From NCBI GenBank assembly GCA_943370285.1, contig CALRQJ020000009.1, forward strand, positions 1 to 64,000: 64,000 nucleotides of DNA, written 5' to 3'. Shown piece by piece: positions 15,595-22,845 of the stretch. Every line of letters begins with the position of its first letter. The stretch's first letter is position 1. The translations under genes and the position numbers were made by a program. Under the pieces are notes generated by a model. The model was not told where the DNA came from, did no database searches, and saw only the letters and a list, made by a program, of their open reading frames with translations. The DNA comes from CALRQJ02 sp943370285 (GTDB taxonomy: Bacteria; Bacteroidota; Bacteroidia; Chitinophagales; Chitinophagaceae).

Positions 15595-16185
15595 TTAGAA
15601 CCGGAGTCCTAACCCAAGTTGTATTTGTTGGCTTTTCCATTTTTCTTGTTCATCAATGTCGTTAATATTGGTTAACCCAATGTTGTAACGACCATAAATC
15701 CTTAACGTTTTTAAGTTCAATTGTAATCCGGCAAGCATAGAAAAATCTCCTTCTTTAAATGCTTTTTCGCCGTTTTGTAAAAAGTTTTTATCCTGATCAA
15801 TTAAAATACCAAATTGTGGACCAACATTAAGCGATACCAGCTTTCCTACATTATATCTGACCAAAACAGGAATAGACAAATAATTTAATTTGATATTTTG
15901 ATCTGCACTAGGGTTAAGAATATTATTGTAAATAGTATTAAATCCGGTAGAACGTTTGGTAGCAGATTGACTCCACAACACTTCGGGTTGAATACCCCAT
16001 TTTTTATTAAAATCAATTTCAGTAAAAATTCCGGCCTGATAGCCCAAATCAAATTCTTCTTTAAAAGATTTGCCTGTTACTTGAGTCATGTTTGCGCCGG
16101 CTTTAATACCTGCCCTAAAGCCTTGTGCTTGAACTGTTGCTGTAGCCATTGCTAAAATAGCTACCACTAAGATTTGTTTTTTCAT
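15595..16185 (-). CDS. Outer-membrane beta-barrel protein (PorT-like family)
   Basis: A 196-residue protein from Met 16185, with a Sec signal peptide (about 1-20, TVQAQ). The body is a small, probably 8-stranded, barrel. It starts GFRAGIKAGANMTQ, a common opening of the Bacteroidota outer-membrane beta-barrel (OMP_b-brl_2/PorT) family, has the typical GIQPEVLWS and LNVGPQFGIL strands, and ends in an aromatic strand (GLGLRF). The longer frame to 16236 only adds a non-signal extension. The function is unknown. A second barrel-type gene lies immediately upstream on the same strand. Confidence 0.85.
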   Translation of the reverse strand: MKKQILVVAILAMATATVQAQGFRAGIKAGANMTQVTGKSFKEEFDLGYQAGIFTEIDFNKKWGIQPEVLWSQSATKRSTGFNTIYNNILNPSADQNIKLNYLSIPVLVRYNVGKLVSLNVGPQFGILIDQDKNFLQNGEKAFKEGDFSMLAGLQLNLKTLRIYGRYNIGLTNINDIDEQEKWKSQQIQLGLGLRF

Positions 16186-16250
16186 GTTGTTGGTTTTGAA
16201 AAAACTTTTCAATAGTTGTGCCAAAAAAATAAACACTTAAAAAAATACTG

Positions 16251-17255
16251 TTAAAAGCTAATTCCGATAGCAAGGTTAAAAACGGTATTCCACTGCGGAC
16301 TTGTGGCGGGAAAACTATAATCAATCAGCATTTGCGGTTGAATATAAAAATCACCAATAGTATAGGTCGCATTTAAAATCAGCGAAGCAGATTGAAGTTT
16401 AAAGGCATCTTTTGCATTGGTAGTTGAGCTACTGCCTTGAGTGGGCACTATATTTCCTCTTGGGCCTTGAAAGTAACCGCTAGATTGCAAATTTGTTCCA
16501 TAATTAGCTGTGCCAGCAACTAATAAAAAGGTAGGCGTAAAAATGAATACATTTTTATTACCATACCATTCAAAACTATGCTGCAATGAAAGTAAGGTAG
16601 AAATATCTCTAATTTTAGTATTTGCTGTTTCGGTTACAGTCAGCCGAAGGGTATCTAATCTACCCGTTTGCGGATTTCGTCTTATGATAAGTCTACTACT
16701 TTTTATTACATCACTCATGGAGCCTTTGGCATAATCAAATGCCAAACTTGTTCTCAACCATCCGCCTTTATAGACGCCATACACATACCATTCATTCACC
16801 AATGGAGTAGTGTAAAAACTAAGGGAATCTTGATTGAAATATCTGCTGTAAGACAATCCAAAACCCCAATCTTTATTGGTACTGTAATCGTAAGATGGCG
16901 AAATGGAAGATTGAAATAGAGTAAGCTTTTTATTATCGGTTGTAATCAAACCGTTTGCGGTAAAACCAAAACCTGATTTGTGATAATAGCCGGCATTAAT
17001 ACTATAAAATGCTTTTTTAGTAATAGAACTGATGCTATTAGCAGTTTTCTCACTAAAACTTCCGTTACCTACGCCAAGACTAAAATCTGCAAAACTTTTT
17101 GGCGCTGTTGAACCGAGTAAATCTTTCAGCACTGTTCTAAGTGAATCAATATAAGCTAAAGAGTCTTTTTCAGATGCAAACAATGCTTCATCTTGAGCTT
17201 TTGCATGGATGCATACAAAAGCTACAAAGCACAAGCATATTTTTTTTGCTATCAT
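16251..17255 (-). CDS. Hypothetical outer-membrane beta-barrel protein
   Basis: A 334-residue protein with a signal peptide (about 1-20, HAKAQ) and a short Ser/Asp-rich coil (about 25-50). Alternating amphipathic strands then end in a typical C-terminal barrel strand (FNLAIGISF). No family name is recognised. Predicted location is the outer membrane. It is 65 bases upstream of the PorT-like gene on the same strand and may share its transcript; it diverges from the DUF2805 gene. Confidence 0.7.
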   Translation of the reverse strand: MIAKKICLCFVAFVCIHAKAQDEALFASEKDSLAYIDSLRTVLKDLLGSTAPKSFADFSLGVGNGSFSEKTANSISSITKKAFYSINAGYYHKSGFGFTANGLITTDNKKLTLFQSSISPSYDYSTNKDWGFGLSYSRYFNQDSLSFYTTPLVNEWYVYGVYKGGWLRTSLAFDYAKGSMSDVIKSSRLIIRRNPQTGRLDTLRLTVTETANTKIRDISTLLSLQHSFEWYGNKNVFIFTPTFLLVAGTANYGTNLQSSGYFQGPRGNIVPTQGSSSTTNAKDAFKLQSASLILNATYTIGDFYIQPQMLIDYSFPATSPQWNTVFNLAIGISF

Positions 17256-17356
17256 TAGGATAAAATACTGGTGAATATCAACGCCAAATTAAATGCTTTC
17301 GGGCATATCGAAAAATGGCTGTTGAACAATTGTACTATTGTGCTGTTAAAAAAGCG

Positions 17357-17629
17357 ATGAACTTATCTGCTGCTGATATTGACCGCATTATTGAAATGGC
17401 ATGGGAAGATCGTACACCGTTTGAAGCCATTACCATGCAATTTGGCTTACCCGAAAAAGAAGTCATTGAATTGATGCGAAAGCAAATGAAAAAAAGTAGT
17501 TTTAATATGTGGCGAAAACGAATGGCAGGCCGCAAAACAAAACATAGCTTGCTACGTTCAACCGATGTTGCCCGATTCAAGTGTAGCCGTCAACGTACCA
17601 TTAGTTTGAATAAAATCAGTAAGAAATAA
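17357..17629 (+). CDS. DUF2805 / TIGR03643 family protein
   Basis: A 90-residue protein beginning MNLSAADIDRII. The pattern IIEMAWEDRTPFEAI followed by FGLPEKEVIELMR is the signature of the DUF2805 (TIGR03643) family, a small conserved protein with a helix-turn-helix-like core and a basic C-terminus (MWRKRMAGRKTKH). It is probably nucleic-acid binding, but the function is unknown. The longer frame to 17315 adds a stretch not typical of the family. It converges on the SprT-like gene, with 7 bases between stops. Confidence 0.82.
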   Translation: MNLSAADIDRIIEMAWEDRTPFEAITMQFGLPEKEVIELMRKQMKKSSFNMWRKRMAGRKTKHSLLRSTDVARFKCSRQRTISLNKISKK

Positions 17630-17636
17630 AGTGAAT

Positions 17637-18278
17637 TCAACCGGCAGAAGGATGCTGCGGCGCAACTAATCTAACCTCGTACAAAGCACTAAACAAATAG
17701 AATTTTCGGGTAGCCATTTCCTGGCATTTATAGCGTTTTCGCAACTTCTCCCCCTTCTTGAAAATTCTGCCGTCATTAGCCATAAATAATTCATTATGAG
17801 GCACTTGCTCTATAAGAAGCGAATTTTCTTTTTGTTCATCATATTCCCTTAACACCCTCATCAATCCTTCCTCAGCACAACTACTTGCTTTGGGATTTTC
17901 TATACTACTAATCAACGCTTTTTCGATATCTGCAGGAAAAATATGTTGTTCAACAAATTTGGCTAGTAATTGACTGTACATCAGCTTCCATTCTTTTCCA
18001 TGTGCTTGAACCCGATGACCATAAGCATCGAAAGTGAGCAAATGAGCCAACTCATGCAACAAAGTAATCAGAAAACTGTATTGATTCAAATTTCCATTGA
18101 CACTGATGCGATGATTACGACCATGTACTGCATTGCGATAATCGCCCAATACTGAACGCCTTTGTCTAGTTATGGTAAGATGAACATTGTATTGGTGCAA
18201 ATATGCCGCTACCAATTCAAAAGTGCCGGGTGGCAAAAAGTCACTCAATGCAGCAAGCGGATGCTCACTTTTAGCCAT
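17637..18278 (-). CDS. SprT-like zinc-metallopeptidase-fold protein
   Basis: A 213-residue protein from ATG 18278. It contains the zinc site HELAHLL (about residues 80-86) with a following His in QAHGKEWK, as in the SprT/Spartan-like family. The second half keeps only fragments of the usual zinc ribbon (YKCQEMATRKFY). The family includes DNA-protein-crosslink proteases and poorly characterised bacterial SprT proteins. The start codon overlaps the stop of the upstream membrane-protein gene by 8 bases, implying translational coupling. Confidence 0.85.
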   Translation of the reverse strand: MAKSEHPLAALSDFLPPGTFELVAAYLHQYNVHLTITRQRRSVLGDYRNAVHGRNHRISVNGNLNQYSFLITLLHELAHLLTFDAYGHRVQAHGKEWKLMYSQLLAKFVEQHIFPADIEKALISSIENPKASSCAEEGLMRVLREYDEQKENSLLIEQVPHNELFMANDGRIFKKGEKLRKRYKCQEMATRKFYLFSALYEVRLVAPQHPSAG

Positions 18279-18672
18279 TGTTATCTTTTTTACGTTTGGC
18301 AATTATGGCAACTTCGGTAAAGCTATACAAGAGGTATAGTGCCATACAAGCAAATAGTGCAAATTTGTTTACTGCTTTGCCGGCAGAAAAAATATATACC
18401 ACCGCAGCAATCAAACAAACCAACATTTTAAGAAAGGTTCCTGCATATGCATTGGCCATAAATGCTGTTGTCTTTTCAGCTGCCATCGCTTTGGTATGCA
18501 AAATGTAAGATATCATGGTGACTACAAACACTAGCAAATGCCCTATCATCAACACTTCTACATCTACATTTTTCTTTAACAACAAAGTTCTACTGGCAAA
18601 AATGCCGGCATTTACGATAATAAAAATGAGTACTAATCTTAACCAAGGCTTTTGTGTAAAGCTGTTTGACAT
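18271..18672 (-). CDS. Small four-helix membrane protein of the bactofilin/AtpZ cluster
   Basis: A 133-residue protein with four predicted transmembrane helices (about 11-27, 42-58, 75-94 and 103-122) and a basic tail. I recognise no enzymatic motif. Its place directly after AtpZ is where Bacteroidota usually carry a small membrane protein ahead of atpB (ATP synthase subunit a), so a role in F-type ATP synthase assembly, like AtpI/UncI, is likely but inferred. Here the next gene is a SprT-like protein, not atpB. Confidence 0.75.
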   Translation of the reverse strand: MSNSFTQKPWLRLVLIFIIVNAGIFASRTLLLKKNVDVEVLMIGHLLVFVVTMISYILHTKAMAAEKTTAFMANAYAGTFLKMLVCLIAAVVYIFSAGKAVNKFALFACMALYLLYSFTEVAIIAKRKKDNNG

Positions 18673-18676
18673 GGGC

Positions 18677-18898
18677 TTATTTTTTGGAAGTATCTTTTAA
18701 CACACGGTAAAATATTACCATTAGAATGGTCAAAGGTAATATCCAGATGAATATGGGGAAACGAAAGCTTAACCATTTATCGGTATGATAACCAAGAAAA
18801 ACGCCTAATCCCAAACTTACCATTAACTGAGTAGCCAACCCGGCATACTTGGCAAGCAGTTGTTTGTTACTGGGAGATGGCTCTTTGTGTTGCAACAT
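18677..18898 (-). CDS. AtpZ/AtpI family protein
   Basis: A 73-residue protein with two transmembrane helices. It carries the family pattern YAGLATQLMVSLGLGVFLG followed by DKWL and a second hydrophobic segment. In F-type ATPase operons AtpZ/AtpI proteins help assemble the c-ring and handle Mg2+ or Ca2+ in the inner membrane. I start at MLQHKEP (18898), which overlaps the end of the bactofilin gene by 32 bases; the longer frame to 18949 has no plausible sequence. No ATP synthase structural gene is in the window. Confidence 0.85.
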   Translation of the reverse strand: MLQHKEPSPSNKQLLAKYAGLATQLMVSLGLGVFLGYHTDKWLSFRFPIFIWILPLTILMVIFYRVLKDTSKK

Positions 18899-19280
18899 CT
18901 GTTTCGGTTTTGATATCCACCACATTGGCACCCATGTAAATATGACCATTCAACGAAACTGTGGGTTCAACGCTTAATTTACCTACATAAATATCACCTT
19001 TTACATCTGCACTTCCCCTAAGATTCAGTAACTCTTTCACGGTTATGTTACCGTTTACAAAACCGGTAATATCTGCTTGTTGAGCAATAATATCGCCATC
19101 AACTTTACCATTATTGCCAATCAACACCCTGCCGGCACTGTTGATATTGCCTTTCAAATGCCCATCAATTCTAATATCTGCGGTACTTTCAATATCGCCA
19201 TTCAATACTGCACCTGTTCCAATGATGGTAGTACTGCCACTAGGCACAGCAACTGTTTCTTTGTTTTTGTTGGAGAACAT
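18867..19280 (-). CDS. Bactofilin (polymer-forming cytoskeletal protein)
   Basis: A 137-residue protein. The central bactofilin (DUF583) beta-helix spans about 18-115, with regularly spaced GDI, GHLKGNI, GKVDGDI and GFVNGNI turns. Flanking tails are short and disordered. Bactofilins polymerise without nucleotide into filaments that scaffold cell-wall enzymes. The gene lies 21 bases downstream of a protein related to the N-terminal region of M23 peptidases, a common partner class of bactofilins, and overlaps AtpZ. Confidence 0.92.
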   Translation of the reverse strand: MFSNKNKETVAVPSGSTTIIGTGAVLNGDIESTADIRIDGHLKGNINSAGRVLIGNNGKVDGDIIAQQADITGFVNGNITVKELLNLRGSADVKGDIYVGKLSVEPTVSLNGHIYMGANVVDIKTETDVATQRAISQ

Positions 19281-19301
19281 GGGGGTTGATTTAGGGGATT
19301 A

Positions 19302-19697
19302 TTAATCATCTGAATATTCCGGCTTTGGCACTGCAATTACAGTCGTATCAAAGGATGTAGAAACATTACCATTCAGTACTTTTTTCAAATTCTCTAAGTA
19401 CTGATCTTTGAATTTTAGCGATTGTTCTAAAGAATCGGTTCTAATTTTTAATTGTTGTAGCTCTCTCCTAGCCGATGTGCTGCCATAACCCGGTACATAC
19501 ATTTTAAGTGGGGTAAAAACAATTAAAGCAACCGTAAACCCTACTAACAAAATGAAAATAGAAGAAAAAGCAATGTACACACTCAATCGGCTTAATTTAA
19601 ACGTTACCACCTCTTCATAAGTATCATCATTCATGATGAGCAACCGATATCGGTTTCTCAATCGCTTAAGGGTTGTATTAGTATCTAATTTGGGCAT
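19302..19697 (-). CDS. Membrane-anchored protein resembling the N-terminal part of Bacteroidota M23 peptidases, without the peptidase domain
   Basis: A 131-residue protein: a basic cytoplasmic segment (YRLLIMNDDTYEEVV), one transmembrane helix (about 37-62), then TPLKMYVPGYGS and a coiled coil (about 75-108). The same order opens many Bacteroidota M23 (LytM-type) endopeptidases of about 300 residues, where a catalytic domain follows. Here the frame stops cleanly after a short Thr/Pro tail and no HxxxD or HxH motif exists, so it cannot be a peptidase by itself. It may be a natural short paralogue that anchors the adjacent bactofilin, or a truncated gene; downstream sequence shows no leftover catalytic domain. 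Confidence 0.72.
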   Translation of the reverse strand: MPKLDTNTTLKRLRNRYRLLIMNDDTYEEVVTFKLSRLSVYIAFSSIFILLVGFTVALIVFTPLKMYVPGYGSTSARRELQQLKIRTDSLEQSLKFKDQYLENLKKVLNGNVSTSFDTTVIAVPKPEYSDD

Positions 19698-19822
19698 AAT
19701 TACAAGGAGAAAGTTAAAGGTAATAATTGAGCGTCACAGTTGGCTACCCGTTGAAAAAATAACCTTACTTTTAAGCCGCCTTTATAAAGCAACAACTCAT
19801 TACTGATATACCCGGATTACAC

Positions 19823-22795
19823 ATGACTTATAGCAAAATACTGAGTTCCCTGTTATTGATGGTATTTGGTGTTGGCATTTATGCCCAACCCGGTGCTAAC
19901 ACTGAGGATTTGAAGAAACCACAACAATACGAAAACAGAAAATTGGGTTCAGATAAAACCGGTGAGAAAAAATTCACCGTTCCCCGTAAAATTTATCAAA
20001 ATACAGTTACGCATTACAACTATTACTTTAACGCCAATAACAGACTCAACGATATTTTAATTAGGGCTAAGCAATCTTATAAAGATGACTATAACAAACT
20101 CCTCGCCTTTTACAATTATTCGTTAGATGTAACGTCTCAAGAAAAAGTTGAGTTAGACTCTATCATTTACAAATGTACTGCCGGCATTTTATTACATGAT
20201 CTTAGAAATGATTGGATAGACAATATGTACACCCTAATGGGTAAAGCCTATTTTTTGCGTAAAGATTTTGATAGTGCTGGAATGACTTGGCAATATTTGA
20301 ACTATGCATTTGCCCCAAAAGATGATGGCTACGACATTCCTATTGGTAGTAACTCTAGCAACGATAAAGGTGTCTTCAGCATTGCTACAAATGAAAAGCG
20401 AAATTGGTGGAAGAAAATGACTAGCCGGCCGCCAAGTCGTAACGAAAGTTTTTTATGGATCATTCGAAATTACACTGAACAAGATCAATTGGCCGAAGCC
20501 GCCGGTTTGATGGAAATTCTTCGCAACGATCCAAATTTTCCTAAACGATTACAGCCTCGTTTGCATGAGTCATTAGCCTACTGGTTTTACAAACAAAACA
20601 TTTACGATAGTGCTGCTTTTCATTTGAGTAAATCATTCAGAGAAGCTGATGATAAACAAGAAAAAGCCAGATGGGAATATTTAACAGGTCAATTGTATCA
20701 ACTATCCGGTAAAAACGAATTAGCAGTTGACTTTTATGAAAAAGCCATTAAGCACACTACCGATCCGGTCATGGATGTGTATGCCAGATTGAATGCTATC
20801 CGAATCAATAAAAGCAGTAAGAAAGATTATTTGCAAGAAAACATCAATGACTTGGTGAAGATGGCAAAGAAAGACAAATATGAAAATTATAGAGATATCA
20901 TTTTCTATGCTGCTGCTAAAATTGATGTAGAAAGAAACAATTTTCCCGGGGCTACCAACTTCCTAGCTAAGAGCATAAAATACAGTGCTACTAACCTTGC
21001 TCAAAAGAGTAAATCTTTTTTATTACTTGCCGATTTACATTACGACAAAAAGAAGTATGTAGAATCGTACAATTATTACGATAGTACAGACATCAATCTA
21101 CTTACTGAGCAAGCTGACAAAGACCGAGTGACGGAACGTAAACCAGGTTTAAAAATTATTGCAGAAAATACCATTAAAATATTAGCCCAAGATAGTTTGC
21201 AGTTATTGGCATCGTTACCTGCTGATAAAAGAGATGAGATTATACGCAAAGAAGTAAAGCGTTTGAGAAAATTACAAGGGTTGAAAGATGAATCAAGCCC
21301 ATCTAATAACCCAGCAGTTCAACAAACAACTGCACCAGATTTATTTGGCAATGCCAATAAAGGTGATTTTTATTTTTACAATGCCGGTTTAAAAGGAAAA
21401 GGCTTTAGTGAATTTAAAGCACGGTGGGGAGATAGACCGAATGTTGATGGATGGAGAAGAATAGCGGCCATCAATAAAAGAAGTACTAAAAACCCGGGAG
21501 ACCCCGATGCTATTTCGGAAGATGCAGGAACAAAAGATGCAAACTCTACGGATAGCACTAGTGAAGATGCCGGTGATATTTCATATGCTTCACTTTTAGC
21601 CAAATTACCGTTAAGTAAAGAGTTACTTGAAAAAAGTGACCGAACGATTATGGAGGCATTATTTAAAAATGCTAAAGCCTTTCAAGACAAATTAGAAGAT
21701 ATACCATCTGCGATTGCGGCTTACGAAGAGTTATTGAGAAGATTTCCTAACTCTGTATACAAAGAAGAAGTGATGTTTAATTTGGTGTATTGTTATAAGA
21801 AAGACAATCAACCGGATAAGTCAGCTGCCATAAAACGTCAAATGCAAACGGCCTTTCCGAAAGGTAAATTTGCATTCCAAATCAATAATCCAACTGCATT
21901 TAAAAAAGATAATGCTAACGATCCAGCCACTAAAAAGTACGAAGAAGTGTACAATCTTTTTATTGAAGGTAAATTTGAAGCTGCTAAAAATGAGAAACGT
22001 AGCGCAGACAGCACTTATGGTCCAAATTATTGGACACCGCAACTATTGTTTATAGAAGCCATTTACTATGTAAAACAAAGAGAAGATAGCACTGCAATTA
22101 ATAGACTAACACAGTTGAGAACTCGTTTTGGCACCACACCATTGGGTGAAAAAGCAGCTACACTGATAGATGTGCTAAGCCGTAGAAAAGAGATTGAAAA
22201 TTACCTCACTAATTTAGACATCAAACGCAATGATGATAGCAGTTCTACCGATAAGTCAAATACACCAACAACTGCTAATCCTTCAATAATAAACAAACCA
22301 CCTACAATCACACCGACTATAAAGGACAGTGGTAATGCAACAAAGCCTGTAACAATTGTTCCTAAAAAAGATTCATCAACAGTAGTTACAAAACCGATTG
22401 TAAATGTTGCCGGTTATGCCTTCAAAGCAGAAGATGCACACTTTGTGGCGATTGTATTAGATAAAGTAGATGAGGTTTATATTGGGGAAGCTAAAAACGC
22501 TTTCAACCGATTCAACCGAGAAAAATATTACAATCAAAAAATTGATATTGTTTCGTTACAACTCGACGATCGTTATCATCTAGTATTACAAGGTCCATTT
22601 AAAGATGCAACAGCAGCCAATGAATACGTTGATAAAACTAGACCCTTAACCAATAGTAGAATTGTTCCTTGGTTATCGGCAGATAAATACAGTTTTTTAA
22701 TTATAAGTCAAGCTAACTTAGATATTTTGTCAACGAATAAAAAAGTAGATGATTATCGCTCTATCTTGAAACAGATTTTTCCTGATAGGTATTAA
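19823..22795 (+). CDS. PorW/SprE-like component of type IX secretion and gliding
   Basis: A 990-residue protein with a signal peptide (about 1-22, GIYAQ). Next comes a conserved block typical of PorW/SprE (TVTHYNYYFNANNRLND, LHDLRNDWIDNMY), then many TPR-like helical repeats (about 100-400 and 600-800). A Pro/Thr/Ser-rich linker (about 810-870) precedes a C-terminal alpha/beta domain seen in the family (about 870-990). PorW/SprE links outer-membrane and periplasmic parts of the type IX secretion machinery. Known members are lipoproteins, but no lipobox Cys is seen here at the signal end. It diverges from the M23-like short gene and is followed by the penicillin-binding protein 50 bases later. 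Confidence 0.82.
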   Translation: MTYSKILSSLLLMVFGVGIYAQPGANTEDLKKPQQYENRKLGSDKTGEKKFTVPRKIYQNTVTHYNYYFNANNRLNDILIRAKQSYKDDYNKLLAFYNYSLDVTSQEKVELDSIIYKCTAGILLHDLRNDWIDNMYTLMGKAYFLRKDFDSAGMTWQYLNYAFAPKDDGYDIPIGSNSSNDKGVFSIATNEKRNWWKKMTSRPPSRNESFLWIIRNYTEQDQLAEAAGLMEILRNDPNFPKRLQPRLHESLAYWFYKQNIYDSAAFHLSKSFREADDKQEKARWEYLTGQLYQLSGKNELAVDFYEKAIKHTTDPVMDVYARLNAIRINKSSKKDYLQENINDLVKMAKKDKYENYRDIIFYAAAKIDVERNNFPGATNFLAKSIKYSATNLAQKSKSFLLLADLHYDKKKYVESYNYYDSTDINLLTEQADKDRVTERKPGLKIIAENTIKILAQDSLQLLASLPADKRDEIIRKEVKRLRKLQGLKDESSPSNNPAVQQTTAPDLFGNANKGDFYFYNAGLKGKGFSEFKARWGDRPNVDGWRRIAAINKRSTKNPGDPDAISEDAGTKDANSTDSTSEDAGDISYASLLAKLPLSKELLEKSDRTIMEALFKNAKAFQDKLEDIPSAIAAYEELLRRFPNSVYKEEVMFNLVYCYKKDNQPDKSAAIKRQMQTAFPKGKFAFQINNPTAFKKDNANDPATKKYEEVYNLFIEGKFEAAKNEKRSADSTYGPNYWTPQLLFIEAIYYVKQREDSTAINRLTQLRTRFGTTPLGEKAATLIDVLSRRKEIENYLTNLDIKRNDDSSSTDKSNTPTTANPSIINKPPTITPTIKDSGNATKPVTIVPKKDSSTVVTKPIVNVAGYAFKAEDAHFVAIVLDKVDEVYIGEAKNAFNRFNREKYYNQKIDIVSLQLDDRYHLVLQGPFKDATAANEYVDKTRPLTNSRIVPWLSADKYSFLIISQANLDILSTNKKVDDYRSILKQIFPDRY

Positions 22796-22845
22796 ACTAT
22801 CACACAAACAGCTATAATTTAATCATTATATCAAAAAAGAAGACC

